From: Sutcliffiella horikoshii
GTDB lineage: Bacteria; Bacillota; Bacilli; Bacillales; Bacillaceae_I
Reading direction: 5' to 3'
NCBI RefSeq assembly: GCF_008180725.1
Contig: NZ_VTEV01000006.1
Span: forward strand, 191,600-255,599
Length of the DNA stretch: 64,000 bases
Part shown: piece by piece, positions 16,435 through 26,087 of the stretch
How the letters are laid out: each line of letters begins with the position of its first letter
How positions within the stretch are numbered: position 1 is the stretch's first letter
The notes under the pieces: generated by a model
What the model was told of the DNA's origin: nothing
What the model saw: the letters and a program-made list of their open reading frames with translations, nothing else
The model's database searches: none
Made by a program: the position numbers and the translations under genes

Positions 16435-16466
16435 TATTTTTTACAACTAAACAGGGGGGTATTTTT

Positions 16467-17777
16467 GTGAAAAAGAAGTTATTAATTCTTATTACTGCAG
16501 TAATGACGCTAAGTTTATTGTCAGCTTGTAGTAACTCTTCTTCTTCTAAGAAGGCAGATTTAACTGTCTGGTCCTTCACGGATGAGCTACAAGAACCAAT
16601 CAATGTATTTAAAGAAGAAAACGGAGTAACGGTTGATTTAACCATTATTCCAATTGAAGATTATCCTACGCGTTTACGTCCAGTATTGGAAAGCGGTCAA
16701 GGAGCTCCGGATGTATTTACAGGAGAACTTGCATTTATTAAAGACTGGGTAGAACAAGATTATTGGGAAGACCTTTCTCAAGAGCCTTACAATGTACAAG
16801 AGTGGGAAGATGACTATATCCCTTATGTATTTGATCTAGGAAAAGATTCAGAAGGTAAAATCAAAGCTGTATCTTGGCAAACAACTCCAGGTGGTATCTT
16901 CTATAGAAGAAGTATCGCTAAAGAAGTACTAGGTACTGATGATCCTACTGAGATTGGCGAAAGAATGAGCACAATGGACGGTTTGTTTGAAGTTGGAGAA
17001 GAATTAAAATCCGCTGGTTACCGTCTATTCCCTGATGAAGGAGCTGTTCGTTGGTTTGCACAAGGTCAAGATCCACAACCTTGGGTAAATGAAAACAACG
17101 AGCTTGTTCTTACAGAAGGAAGAATCAACTATTTCGACTATGCGAAAGAATTACGTGATAAAGATTTAACTGCATTTGCACCAGAATGGTCTCCTGCATG
17201 GTTTGCAGCAATGGATGAGCCCATCAACTACAATGCAGGTTGGGAAGAAGTGAAAGAAGACAGTTCTAATCAAACAGAAGTGTTCGCTTATGCATTACCA
17301 ACTTGGGGTCTTCACAGTGTTCTAAAAACAAATACAGAAGAAACGGTTGGAGACTGGGCAGTAACAAACGGTCCGAACCCATACTTTTGGGGCGGAACTT
17401 GGTTAGGAATCTACAAAGGGTCTGAAAATAAAGATCTTGCATGGAAATTCGTTCAAATGATGACACATGACGAAGAGTTCTTAACTGATTGGGCAACAGA
17501 AACTGGGGATGTTCTATCCTACTTACCAGTAACAGAGAAAATCAAGGGTGAGTTCCAAGAGCCATTCTTAGGCGGACAAAACAACTATACGTTCTTCTTA
17601 GAGGAAGCTGCAAACATCAACCCAGGTACTGTAACAAAATATGACCAACAGATTGATGGATTCTTTGGATCTATGGTTGGGGAGTATGTGGAAGGAACGA
17701 AAACAAAAGAAGAAGCAATAGAAGAGTTCTATCGTTTAGTGAAAAATGCATACCCGGATATTAAGACACCTGAATAA
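16467..17777 (+). CDS. Sugar ABC transporter solute-binding lipoprotein
   Basis: 436 residues from a GTG behind CAGGGGGG. A signal peptide ends in lipobox LLSAC (Cys21), followed by a Ser-rich linker. The mature part is a family 1 extracellular solute-binding fold (DLTVWSFTDELQEPINVFKEE split at the conserved Trp; GAPDVFTGE; GDWAVTNGPNPYFWGGTWLG in part). It should capture beta-glucan oligosaccharides for the two permeases downstream. No ATPase gene lies in the operon; a shared MsmX-type ATPase elsewhere is likely. Confidence 0.93.
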   Translation: MKKKLLILITAVMTLSLLSACSNSSSSKKADLTVWSFTDELQEPINVFKEENGVTVDLTIIPIEDYPTRLRPVLESGQGAPDVFTGELAFIKDWVEQDYWEDLSQEPYNVQEWEDDYIPYVFDLGKDSEGKIKAVSWQTTPGGIFYRRSIAKEVLGTDDPTEIGERMSTMDGLFEVGEELKSAGYRLFPDEGAVRWFAQGQDPQPWVNENNELVLTEGRINYFDYAKELRDKDLTAFAPEWSPAWFAAMDEPINYNAGWEEVKEDSSNQTEVFAYALPTWGLHSVLKTNTEETVGDWAVTNGPNPYFWGGTWLGIYKGSENKDLAWKFVQMMTHDEEFLTDWATETGDVLSYLPVTEKIKGEFQEPFLGGQNNYTFFLEEAANINPGTVTKYDQQIDGFFGSMVGEYVEGTKTKEEAIEEFYRLVKNAYPDIKTPE

Positions 17778-17792
17778 TGCAACAAGGGATGT

Positions 17793-17819
17793 GGTGGGAG
17801 CTGAAACTTAGCTCCCACC
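17793..17819 (+). terminator. Intercistronic hairpin after the solute-binding gene
   Basis: GGTGGGAGCT (17793-17802) and AGCTCCCACC (17810-17819) form a perfect 10-bp stem with a 7-nt loop and no T-run. Such hairpins protect the 3' end of binding-protein mRNA and keep its level above that of the permeases. Confidence 0.65.
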
Positions 17820-17846
17820 CATCATTTAAAGTAAGCTCTGTTAACT

Positions 17847-17977
17847 GCCGCTGTGAATTTACGCACTTGGCTTCGCTTTCCGCGGGGCGTGTGTTTGAGC
17901 CTCCTCACTTCATTGCGGGGTCTCAACCTACCGCTATCTCCCGCCGGAGTCTGCGCCATGTGCTCCAATCCACAGCT
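17847..17977. repeat. Dispersed ~130-bp repeat inside the sugar operon
   Basis: A variant copy with ends GCCGCTGTGAATTTACGC and CCAATCCACAGCT, inner TTCGCTTTCCGCGGGG and CCGCTATCTCCCGCCGGAG. It splits the solute-binding and permease genes. An open frame crossing it (17777-17992) is not a gene. Confidence 0.85.
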
Positions 17978-18040
17978 AGGTTATTCATATAACACATCAT
18001 CTCTTTTATTAACAGAGTTATAAGAAAGAAGGCGATTGAT

Positions 18041-18925
18041 TTGAAGAAAAAAGATCATTATGGATATCTGTTCATCCTCCCATTTTTTATCGTCTTTGCG
18101 ATTTTTAGTATCTATCCAATTGTACTAACCTTCTATTATAGTTTCACGAACTACTCCGGTATGGGAGTACCTGAGGTTGTTGGATTGGCTAACTATACAA
18201 GACTACTTACTGATAGCTACTTTTTACAGGCATTTTTCAATACTTGGTACATATGGGGAGTCAATTTCTTCTTTCAAATGCTTATAGCATTGGGGCTTGC
18301 CATTTTGTTCTCCGATATTCGCTTGAAGATGAAAGGGCTTGGTTTCTTCCGAGCGGTACTTTATCTTCCCAACTTGATTACTATTGCATCGGTAGCTTTA
18401 TTGTTTGGTATTTTACTAGGATGGCACCATGGTACATTGAATCATTTATTGATGGATTTAGGAATTATCTCTCAGCCTATCAACTGGCTTAACGATCCAA
18501 CTACAGCAAAATGGTCTGTTGCTCTTATTGGGGCTTGGATGTGGTTTGGCCACACATTTATCGTATTGATGGCAGGTATTTCAGGTATTTCAAAGGATTA
18601 CTATGAAGCGGCACTTATTGATGGAGCGAATCGTTGGAAAACGTTATTCCATATTACATTGCCATTGTTAAAGCCGATTATGTTATATATCATGATCACT
18701 TCTTTGATTGGCGGCTTACAGATTTTCGAATTGCCGATGTTATTAACGGATGGTATGGGTGCACCGCAAGGATCACTAAACACAATGGTTTTATATATGT
18801 ACAACCAGGCATTTAAATTTAACAACTATGGATACGCCGCAGCGGTCGCATACGGATTATTCTTAATTACGTTAATCTTCTCGTTTGCAACATTTAAAGC
18901 TATGTACCGCAAAAGCATGGATTAG
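18041..18925 (+). CDS. Sugar ABC transporter permease (MalF type)
   Basis: 294 residues with six membrane segments. The inner-membrane-component loop EAALIDGANRWKTLFHITLP (about 188-207) is the EAA motif that docks the ATPase. A TTG start (18041) follows AAGAAGG. It is separated from its binding protein by a hairpin and a repeat and is followed after 12 bp by the second permease. Confidence 0.92.
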   Translation: MKKKDHYGYLFILPFFIVFAIFSIYPIVLTFYYSFTNYSGMGVPEVVGLANYTRLLTDSYFLQAFFNTWYIWGVNFFFQMLIALGLAILFSDIRLKMKGLGFFRAVLYLPNLITIASVALLFGILLGWHHGTLNHLLMDLGIISQPINWLNDPTTAKWSVALIGAWMWFGHTFIVLMAGISGISKDYYEAALIDGANRWKTLFHITLPLLKPIMLYIMITSLIGGLQIFELPMLLTDGMGAPQGSLNTMVLYMYNQAFKFNNYGYAAAVAYGLFLITLIFSFATFKAMYRKSMD

Positions 18926-18937
18926 GAGTGAGTAAGT

Positions 18938-19768
18938 GTGAATAAAAGGATTTTTGTAAAGAGCATCCTCTACGGGCTTTTAATATTGCTTGCGATTATT
19001 AGCTTTATCCCATTTTATATGATGATTATCAACGCTACGAGATCCAATTCGGAGATTCTGCAAAAAGGGTTTACCCTCTTACCAGGTAGCGCAATCATGG
19101 AAAACTATGAAAGATTGATAAGTTTCGTTAATATTTGGCAAGGATTCGGTAATAGTGTATTTATTGCAATTTGTGTAACTATATTAAGCTCCTATTTCTC
19201 CGCATTGACGGCGTATGGGTTTGCCATTTATAACTTCAAAGGCAAAAATTTTCTTTTCGTATCTGTATTAATTTTGATGATGGTACCGGGCCAATTAGGT
19301 CTAATTGGATTCTATGATTTAAACAAAACCTTAGGAACATTGGATAGTTATATTGCATTAATTATTCCAGCTATTGCAAGTCCATTCGTTGTTTTCTTCC
19401 TACGACAATTTCTTGTCTCCACCCTGCATCCTACTCTTTTAGAGGCAGCTAGAATGGATGGAGCAAGTGAAATAAGAATTTTCCATACGATAGGTTTACC
19501 TATCATGATGCCGGCAGTAGCTACAATGGGTATCTTTACCTTTATCGGATCTTGGAACAACTACATTGTTCCATTAGTAGTTCTATTCAGTCCGGAAAAG
19601 TACACGTTACCGGTCATGATGGGCTTCTTAAGAGGATCAAAGGTAGCAGAGAATTTAGGCTCTATGTACTTAGGAATCGCGATATCTGTTGTACCAATCA
19701 TGATTATCTTCTTGTTCCTATCAAAATATATCATTAGCAGTATTTCAGCAGGTTCAGTTAAAGAATAG
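18938..19768 (+). CDS. Sugar ABC transporter permease (MalG type)
   Basis: 276 residues, six membrane segments, EAA loop LEAARMDGASEIRIFHTIGL (about 168-187). The GTG start follows TTAGGAGTGAG. It forms the second half of the importer channel and lies 42 bp upstream of the GH1 gene. Confidence 0.92.
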   Translation: MNKRIFVKSILYGLLILLAIISFIPFYMMIINATRSNSEILQKGFTLLPGSAIMENYERLISFVNIWQGFGNSVFIAICVTILSSYFSALTAYGFAIYNFKGKNFLFVSVLILMMVPGQLGLIGFYDLNKTLGTLDSYIALIIPAIASPFVVFFLRQFLVSTLHPTLLEAARMDGASEIRIFHTIGLPIMMPAVATMGIFTFIGSWNNYIVPLVVLFSPEKYTLPVMMGFLRGSKVAENLGSMYLGIAISVVPIMIIFLFLSKYIISSISAGSVKE

Positions 19769-19810
19769 TTCAGACAATGTACAACTAGATAAATAGAAGA
19801 GGTGAACGGC

Positions 19811-21142
19811 ATGTTAAATTTTTCAAAGGATTTCATTTTTGGAACAGCAACATCCTCCTACCAAATAGAAGGAGCACACGATGAAGGAGGTCGTACTCCA
19901 TCCATCTGGGATACTTTTTCAAGAACACCGGGGAAGGTGTGGAACGGAGACACAGGAGATGTGGCTTGTGACCATTACCACCGTTATGAAGATGACATCA
20001 ACATTATCAAAAGTCTGGGGGTAGATTCTTATCGCTTATCTATCGCTTGGCCAAGAATTTTCCCACAACAAGGTGTCTATAATCAAGAAGGTATGGACTT
20101 TTATAAGAAGTTAATTAACGGCTTATTGGAAGCAGGTATCAAGCCAATGGTTACGTTATACCACTGGGACCTTCCAATGTGGGCACATGAGCAAGGCGGA
20201 TGGGTTAACCGTGAATCTGTTTCTTGGTTCATGGAGTTTGCCGAGAAGTGTTATGAAGAGTTAGATGACCTAGTTTACTCTTGGATTACTCACAACGAAC
20301 CGTGGTGTGCGAGTTTCTTGAGCTATCACCTTGGACATCATGCTCCTGGACATACAAACCTTGAAGAAGGAGTAAAGGCAGCCCACCATATCCTACTTTC
20401 TCATGGAGAAGCGGTTAAATTGTTAAAAGGTAAATTCGGATCTTCTACACCGATTGGAATTACATTGAACCTAGCTCCGTCTTATGCTCCAACAGATACC
20501 ATCAATGACCAGATTGCAAGAAACAATTCGGATGGCTATGCTAACCGTTGGTTCCTTGATCCAATCTTCAAAGGTTCTTATCCAATGGATATGATTAATC
20601 TGTTTTCCAAGTTGATTCATAACTTTGACTTTATTCAAGAAGGAGATTTGGAATCGATTTCAACTCCATGTGATTTCTTTGGAATCAACTATTACGCAAG
20701 ATCATTGGTTGAGTTTGATCCAAGTTCACCAATGCTAAATAAAGGTGCATACTCTGATTACCCGAAAACGGGAATGGGCTGGGATATCTCTCCACAAGAG
20801 TTCAAGGAATTAATTAGAGGACTTCGAGAGAACTATACGGATCTACCAATCTATATCACAGAAAATGGTGCGGCTTATGACGATGTAGTTGTGGATGGTT
20901 GTGTACATGACCATGAACGTAAAGACTATGTTGAGAAGCATATTACAGCTGTTGCTGAGTTGAATGAAGAAGGAATGAATATCGCAGGATATTTCTTGTG
21001 GTCTTTATTTGATAATTTTGAATGGGCGTTTGGTTATGACAAGCGTTTCGGCATGGTGTATGTGGATTTTGAAACGCAGGAAAGAATTTTGAAAGATAGT
21101 GCGAAGAGATATCAGGAGATTATTAGTTTAAGAAGTATATAA
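19811..21142 (+). CDS. GH1 beta-glucosidase
   Basis: 443 residues from the ATG at 19811 (site AGAGGTG; the in-frame GTG at 19802 overlaps that site). Glycoside hydrolase family 1: N-terminal FIFGTATSSYQIEGA, acid/base Glu163 in THNEP, nucleophile Glu351 in YITENG, and C-terminal SLFDNFEWAFGYDKRFG. No signal peptide, so it cleaves imported beta-linked gluco-oligosaccharides to glucose in the cytosol. No motif separates plain from 6-phospho substrates with certainty; the ABC (not PTS) context favours plain sugars. Confidence 0.94.
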   Translation: MLNFSKDFIFGTATSSYQIEGAHDEGGRTPSIWDTFSRTPGKVWNGDTGDVACDHYHRYEDDINIIKSLGVDSYRLSIAWPRIFPQQGVYNQEGMDFYKKLINGLLEAGIKPMVTLYHWDLPMWAHEQGGWVNRESVSWFMEFAEKCYEELDDLVYSWITHNEPWCASFLSYHLGHHAPGHTNLEEGVKAAHHILLSHGEAVKLLKGKFGSSTPIGITLNLAPSYAPTDTINDQIARNNSDGYANRWFLDPIFKGSYPMDMINLFSKLIHNFDFIQEGDLESISTPCDFFGINYYARSLVEFDPSSPMLNKGAYSDYPKTGMGWDISPQEFKELIRGLRENYTDLPIYITENGAAYDDVVVDGCVHDHERKDYVEKHITAVAELNEEGMNIAGYFLWSLFDNFEWAFGYDKRFGMVYVDFETQERILKDSAKRYQEIISLRSI

Positions 21143-21168
21143 CCACTCAGGATTGAGTGGTTTTTTTG
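21142..21168 (+). terminator. Terminator after the GH1 gene
   Basis: ACCACTC (21142-21148) and GAGTGGT (21155-21161), then T7. It may separate importer-GH1 transcription from the GH30-GH16 genes, at least in part. Confidence 0.75.
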
Positions 21169-21216
21169 AAAAGGTAAATTGGTTTTGGCACGAACTCAAT
21201 AAAAGGAGGTCATTTT

Positions 21217-22551
21217 ATGAAGAATATTACGGTTATTCAAACGAGAAAAGAGACGGGAAGACCTTGGGAACAAGTAAACAACATCGAATGGAAACAAAAG
21301 AGTGACAAAGCTGTCTTGTTAAAGCTTTTTCCTGAAAAACAACATCAAGAATGGCTGGGTTTCGGCGGAGCATTTACGGAAGCGGCTGCATATAACTGGT
21401 CGCAGCTATCAGAAGCCAACAAAGATGCCATTATTAACGCCTATTTTAATAAAGAAACAGGCCTTGGATATAACCTTGGTCGGACAGCAATCCACAGCAG
21501 TGATTTTGCGCTGGGCAACTATACATACGTCGAAGAAGGAGATGTAAACCTGGAGTCCTTCAACATAGAGCGGGAACAAAAGTACGTTCTTCCATTTATC
21601 AAAGCAGCAGAGTCAGAAGTGCAAGAAACAATAACAATACTAGCATCGCCTTGGAGTCCACCAGCATGGATGAAAACAAATGGCGAAATGAATCACGGTG
21701 GCAAGTTAATAGATAAGTACAGAGAAGCATGGGCTAATTATTATGTGAAATATATCAAGGCGATGGAAGCGGAAGGTGTTCCAATTTGGGGGATTTCGGT
21801 GCAAAACGAACCGGAAGCGACTCAGGTCTGGGATTCTTGTATTTATACAGCAGAGGAAGAACGAGACTTTGTGAAGAACTTCTTAGGTCCGATTATGGAA
21901 GAGAACGGTCTTGGCGATAAAAAAATCATCATTTGGGATCACAACCGTGATGTAATCGTGGAGCGGGCGACTGCCGTGTTATCCGATCCCGAAGCGGCTA
22001 AATATGTATGGGGAACAGGCAACCACTGGTATGTATCAGAGGAGTTTGAGAATCTATCAAAAGTACATGATGCATTTCCCGACAAACACTTATTGTTTAC
22101 AGAAGGCTGTATTGAAGGTGGAGTGAAGCTTGGTGCATGGCATACAGGAGAACGCTATGCTAGAAACATCATCGGGGATATGAACAACTGGCTGGAAGGA
22201 TTCATTGATTGGAACCTTGTGCTTGATATTCAAGGTGGACCAAACCATGTAGGCAACTATTGTGATGCTCCAATCATAGCTGATACAGAAAAAGACGAGG
22301 TCCATTTTAACAGTTCTTACTATTATATTGGACACTTTAGTAAGTTCATCAAGCCGGGTGCGAAGAGAATTGCTCATGAAACAGAACTTGCAGATGTTTC
22401 ACTTGTCGCTTTCAGAAATGAAGATGAGAGCATTGCCGTTGTTCTTTTAAATGAAACAGAAGCGAAAAAAGAAATGTCGATAGAACTTGAAGGGGAAGTA
22501 ATGGACCTAGCTATTCCTGCAAGATCTATTACAACCGTAGTATTTACCTGA
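21217..22551 (+). CDS. GH30 family glycosidase, probable beta-1,6-glucanase/glucosidase
   Basis: 444 residues, no signal peptide. GH30 landmarks: WLGFGGAFTEAAA (about 46-58), acid/base Glu198 in VQNEPE, nucleophile Glu296 in LLFTEG, and a short C-terminal beta domain ending ARSITTVVFT. GH30 includes glucosylceramidases and beta-1,6-glucanases. Between a GH1 and a GH16 glucanase, removal of beta-1,6 branches or side glucose from laminarin-type oligosaccharides is the likely role. Strong AAAGGAGG site. Confidence 0.88.
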   Translation: MKNITVIQTRKETGRPWEQVNNIEWKQKSDKAVLLKLFPEKQHQEWLGFGGAFTEAAAYNWSQLSEANKDAIINAYFNKETGLGYNLGRTAIHSSDFALGNYTYVEEGDVNLESFNIEREQKYVLPFIKAAESEVQETITILASPWSPPAWMKTNGEMNHGGKLIDKYREAWANYYVKYIKAMEAEGVPIWGISVQNEPEATQVWDSCIYTAEEERDFVKNFLGPIMEENGLGDKKIIIWDHNRDVIVERATAVLSDPEAAKYVWGTGNHWYVSEEFENLSKVHDAFPDKHLLFTEGCIEGGVKLGAWHTGERYARNIIGDMNNWLEGFIDWNLVLDIQGGPNHVGNYCDAPIIADTEKDEVHFNSSYYYIGHFSKFIKPGAKRIAHETELADVSLVAFRNEDESIAVVLLNETEAKKEMSIELEGEVMDLAIPARSITTVVFT

Positions 22552-22617
22552 TTACTTTAGGGAGGTGATGGGCTAACTCTAAGGAAGAAGATCACAAAAG
22601 GATGAGGAGGAAGAAAT

Positions 22618-25569
22618 GTGTTGAAAAAAGGTTTCACGGTCATGTTGGCAGCATGCTTGCTGACAACGGGGTACTCTCCAGCATATTCCAATGATGCTGT
22701 AGGGAAAGGTGAGGGCAATCAAACAATGGCAGATGGAGAAAAAGATTGGCAGTTAGTATGGGAGGATAATTTCACAGATCCTGAATTGAATCAAGACAAA
22801 TGGTCGTATGATATAGGAAATGGCTTTGTTCAGCCAGACGGCAATTATGTTCCTGGATGGGGGAATCAAGAACTTCAATATTATTCTGAAGATAATGTAA
22901 CAATTGAGGATGGTAAGCTGGTCCTTACTGGGAAAAAAGAAGCTGCTTCAGATGAACATGGAACATACGGCTTCACTTCCGGAAAAATTCATACAAAGGG
23001 GAAGTTCAACCAAAAGTATGGAAAGTTTGAAGCGAAAATCAAATTGCCTGCCGGACAAGGATACTGGCCTGCTTTCTGGATGATGCCAGAAGAAGACAAG
23101 TACGGTGGCTGGGCTGCATCGGGTGAGATTGATATTATGGAGGCAGCTGGAGGCGACTTAAATAAAGTAGGCGGCGCTATCCATTATGGCAGCCAATGGC
23201 CGAATAATACGTATACTGCAGATGACTATCACTTTGGTGAGGGCTCGGACATCACAGATTACAATGTCTATTCTGTAGAGTGGGAGCCTGGAGAAATCAG
23301 ATGGTATGTTAATGGAGAACTTTTTCAAACGCTGAATAACTGGACAAGCTTCAACACTGAAAATGGCACAAAATACGCCTACCCTGCACCTTTTGATCAG
23401 GAATTTTATTTAATTCTTAACCTGGCAATTGGAGGCTGGTATGGTGGAGGGCCAAATGATTCCACCGAATTCCCAGGTCAAATGGAAGTGGACTATGTAA
23501 AGGTGTATGAATTGGACGAAGATCAATATCGTGAGCCTGTGGAACCTGTTTTTGAAAAAGAGGATTTACCAGAGGGATCCAAGGAACCGGTGGATGGTAA
23601 TTACATCTATGATACTGCTTTTGAAAATGGATTCACCGAAATCAAGAATGGAACGGAAACTTTCGATGAAGAAGGCTGGAACTTTGTTCATTTAAATGAT
23701 TTTGGAGGAAATGGAAGCGCTTCAGTAGAAGGTGGTTTTGCAAAGATTGATATAGGTCAAGCGGGATCACAATCGCATGCCATTCAGTTGATTCAAAATG
23801 TACCTGCAGGAGTAGGGAGAACATACAAAATTAGCTTTAATGCAAAAGCTGCTTCAAATAGAAATATGAATCTTAAAGTAAGTGGCGGAGAAGCTCGAGG
23901 TTGGTCACTCTATTCCCCAAATTATGAGGTAGCCTTAACTCCTGAACTACAAAGCTATGAATATACGTATCAAATGCAAGCAGAGTCAGATGCAAAAGCA
24001 CGTCTGGAATTCAATATGGGTTTAAATACAAATTCTGTTTGGATTGGAAATGTGAAAGTAGAAGAAATAGAAGCCATCGATCCATACAACGAAGACGCAG
24101 CGAAGCCACCGCTACGTAATGGCAACCATATTTATAATGGGACCTTTGATCAGGGTCGAATGGATCGAATGACATATTGGAATCTTATCTTAGATGGAGC
24201 AGACGCACAAGGATATGTTGAAGAAGATACAAGAGCATTAAAGGTGGATGTAAAAGAAGACGGAGTACCTGATTCTGTTCAACTTGTTCAAAAAGGTATT
24301 TCCATAAAGAGTAACAATGAGTATACACTTTCCTTTGATGCTAGTGCTGTAGAAGGAAGAGACATCCAGGTTGCTGTTGTAAGTAAAGATGGAATTGAAA
24401 ATTATTCCGGATGGGAAACAATTTCCCTTTCTACAGCGGGAGAGAACAAAACGTTTAGCTTCCGACCGGAAAATGCAGATGACTCAGAAGCAAAACTAGT
24501 ATTTTTATTAGGTGGAAATACAGGATCCATAACATTGGATAATGTATCCATGTTTGCAAAGAAACTGCGTGCAGATGTTCTGTCTTTTGAAGATATTTTC
24601 CCACTAACAAACGGTAAGTTCAATTTCGGTCTTGAGCATTGGAACAACCATGTCCAAGGGATTTATGATGGACCTTCTGACGCTAACTTTGAGGTGGTAG
24701 ATGGAAAAGCGGTAACAACAATTGAAAATGTAGGTTGGAACCCATGGGATGTCATCTTCATGCAAGAAGGCCTGCAGATGAAAGGCGGAAATACGTATCT
24801 TATTTCCTTTGATGCTTCTTCGACTTTAGCGCGTAATATGGAAGTGGTATTAGAGGACAGTTCGTATAACCGTTCTTTGTCAGAGTTGATTTCACTTGTT
24901 CCAGAGTTTACTACTTACACTTTTGAAGTAACACTTAACGAGGATAAGCAACTTGATCTTAAATATTTGCTAGGAAACGTAGCAGGTAACGAAATTACAG
25001 ATGAAGAGCACCAGGTAGTCATCGATAATGTAAAAGTGGAAGTAGCAGGAGAAAGAGAGAAGCTGTTCCCACTTAAGAATAGCGATCTTATTAATAGCAT
25101 CGAAAACTGGAATCTGCATGTGCAAGGAGAGTATGAGGGTACTTCTAAAGCGCAAGTAAAAGCGAAGGACGAACATGCCACTGTTACTGTAGAAAACCTA
25201 GGTACTAACCCTTGGGATATCATGTTCTTCCAAGAGGATCTTGAGCTTTCAGGTGGCAGAACATATGAACTTCAAGTGGAAACAAGATCAAATCACCCTA
25301 GAACAATTGAAGTTGTAGTGGATAATGGCGCCCCTTACTATCACAGATTTTTTGAAGATGTAGTGAAAATCGGTCCAAAACCGCAAAACTATCAATTTGA
25401 ATGGGAACAACCAGAAGGTGCCCAGCTAGGTCTTAAATTCTTGTTAGGTAACATGGATGGTGTTTCTAAGAAAAAGCATCACATCGACTTCCGAGAAGTG
25501 AAGCTTGAAGCAAAAGGCGCGAGAGCCTACCTAGAACAACTTGAAGGAACAGATGACGCAACGGAATAA
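22618..25569 (+). CDS. Secreted GH16 beta-1,3-glucanase with C-terminal carbohydrate-binding modules
   Basis: 983 residues; GTG start behind GAGGAGGAAG. Signal peptide about 1-25. GH16 domain about 43-300, with catalytic GEIDIMEAAG (nucleophile Glu170, acid/base Glu175). Four related modules follow (about 330-470, 495-645, 660-815, 820-970), each opening with an NG/NS start and holding a ...YTLSFDAS- or YLISFDAS-like strand, the CenC/CBM4_9 pattern. The enzyme should cut beta-1,3-glucan (laminarin or curdlan) outside the cell and feed the importer. No sortase motif; the end is acidic. Confidence 0.92.
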   Translation: MLKKGFTVMLAACLLTTGYSPAYSNDAVGKGEGNQTMADGEKDWQLVWEDNFTDPELNQDKWSYDIGNGFVQPDGNYVPGWGNQELQYYSEDNVTIEDGKLVLTGKKEAASDEHGTYGFTSGKIHTKGKFNQKYGKFEAKIKLPAGQGYWPAFWMMPEEDKYGGWAASGEIDIMEAAGGDLNKVGGAIHYGSQWPNNTYTADDYHFGEGSDITDYNVYSVEWEPGEIRWYVNGELFQTLNNWTSFNTENGTKYAYPAPFDQEFYLILNLAIGGWYGGGPNDSTEFPGQMEVDYVKVYELDEDQYREPVEPVFEKEDLPEGSKEPVDGNYIYDTAFENGFTEIKNGTETFDEEGWNFVHLNDFGGNGSASVEGGFAKIDIGQAGSQSHAIQLIQNVPAGVGRTYKISFNAKAASNRNMNLKVSGGEARGWSLYSPNYEVALTPELQSYEYTYQMQAESDAKARLEFNMGLNTNSVWIGNVKVEEIEAIDPYNEDAAKPPLRNGNHIYNGTFDQGRMDRMTYWNLILDGADAQGYVEEDTRALKVDVKEDGVPDSVQLVQKGISIKSNNEYTLSFDASAVEGRDIQVAVVSKDGIENYSGWETISLSTAGENKTFSFRPENADDSEAKLVFLLGGNTGSITLDNVSMFAKKLRADVLSFEDIFPLTNGKFNFGLEHWNNHVQGIYDGPSDANFEVVDGKAVTTIENVGWNPWDVIFMQEGLQMKGGNTYLISFDASSTLARNMEVVLEDSSYNRSLSELISLVPEFTTYTFEVTLNEDKQLDLKYLLGNVAGNEITDEEHQVVIDNVKVEVAGEREKLFPLKNSDLINSIENWNLHVQGEYEGTSKAQVKAKDEHATVTVENLGTNPWDIMFFQEDLELSGGRTYELQVETRSNHPRTIEVVVDNGAPYYHRFFEDVVKIGPKPQNYQFEWEQPEGAQLGLKFLLGNMDGVSKKKHHIDFREVKLEAKGARAYLEQLEGTDDATE

Positions 25570-25580
25570 TCCATAACAAC

Positions 25581-25614
25581 AAAAAGGATTACAGGCGACC
25601 CTGTAATCCTTTTT
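25581..25614. terminator. Bidirectional terminator, GH16 gene / 25.6-kb gene
   Basis: A perfect 15-bp stem (25581-25595 with 25600-25614) around a 4-nt loop, with A5 and T5 at its base, serving convergent genes. Confidence 0.9.
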
Positions 25615-25615
25615 G

Positions 25616-26011
25616 TCATCCCCATCTTAAAGAGATGGTCAAGTGGCAGCAATCTTTTCCTTCAATTTCAGATGTCATATTCAAGTTAATGCCATCCGGG
25701 TTAAAGTCCACTTTCACACCGGAATGCACACCCGTTGAAAGTAATAACTGAGACACTTTTTCTTTGTTCCCTGCCTGTGCAGCTGCCATCACTTCCGATG
25801 CAAACTCTTTGGAATCCGACAGCTTCTGCAAAATGATGCTGGCCTCTTTCATCAATTGCTGCATGGATTCTGCCGATTCAGTAAAAACAGTAGGATCCAC
25901 TTCGGGGTAGACCCGGAAATATGGTCTTGGCATTGCATGCGTGTAAACAGGAAAATAAACATTTCTTGGATAATATACAGGGCGGTGTAAAGGAGTTTGA
26001 TAAAAATGCAT
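25616..26011 (-). CDS. Conserved Bacillus-type protein of unknown function
   Basis: 131 residues. The N-terminus is rich in Tyr, Pro and His (HRPVYYPRNVYFPVY), a composition common in Bacillus spore-coat proteins. The middle is helical (ESMQQLMKEASIILQKLSDS) and the end is beta-rich with vicinal Cys (GKDCCHLTI). I do not recognise the family with confidence; a spore-associated role is only suggested by composition. The ATG follows GGAGGATAC. Confidence 0.7.
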   Translation of the reverse strand: MHFYQTPLHRPVYYPRNVYFPVYTHAMPRPYFRVYPEVDPTVFTESAESMQQLMKEASIILQKLSDSKEFASEVMAAAQAGNKEKVSQLLLSTGVHSGVKVDFNPDGINLNMTSEIEGKDCCHLTISLRWG

Positions 26012-26087
26012 GACGTATCCTCCATTTTTTCATCGGTACAGTACTATATGTAATGTAAAAAGGAATGGAGAGTTGTCACCCTTCTAT

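Noticed and set aside
17777..17992. 71-codon open frame downstream of the solute-binding gene
   Set aside because: It starts at the stop of that gene and runs through the hairpin and a dispersed repeat; no ribosome site and no family resemblance.
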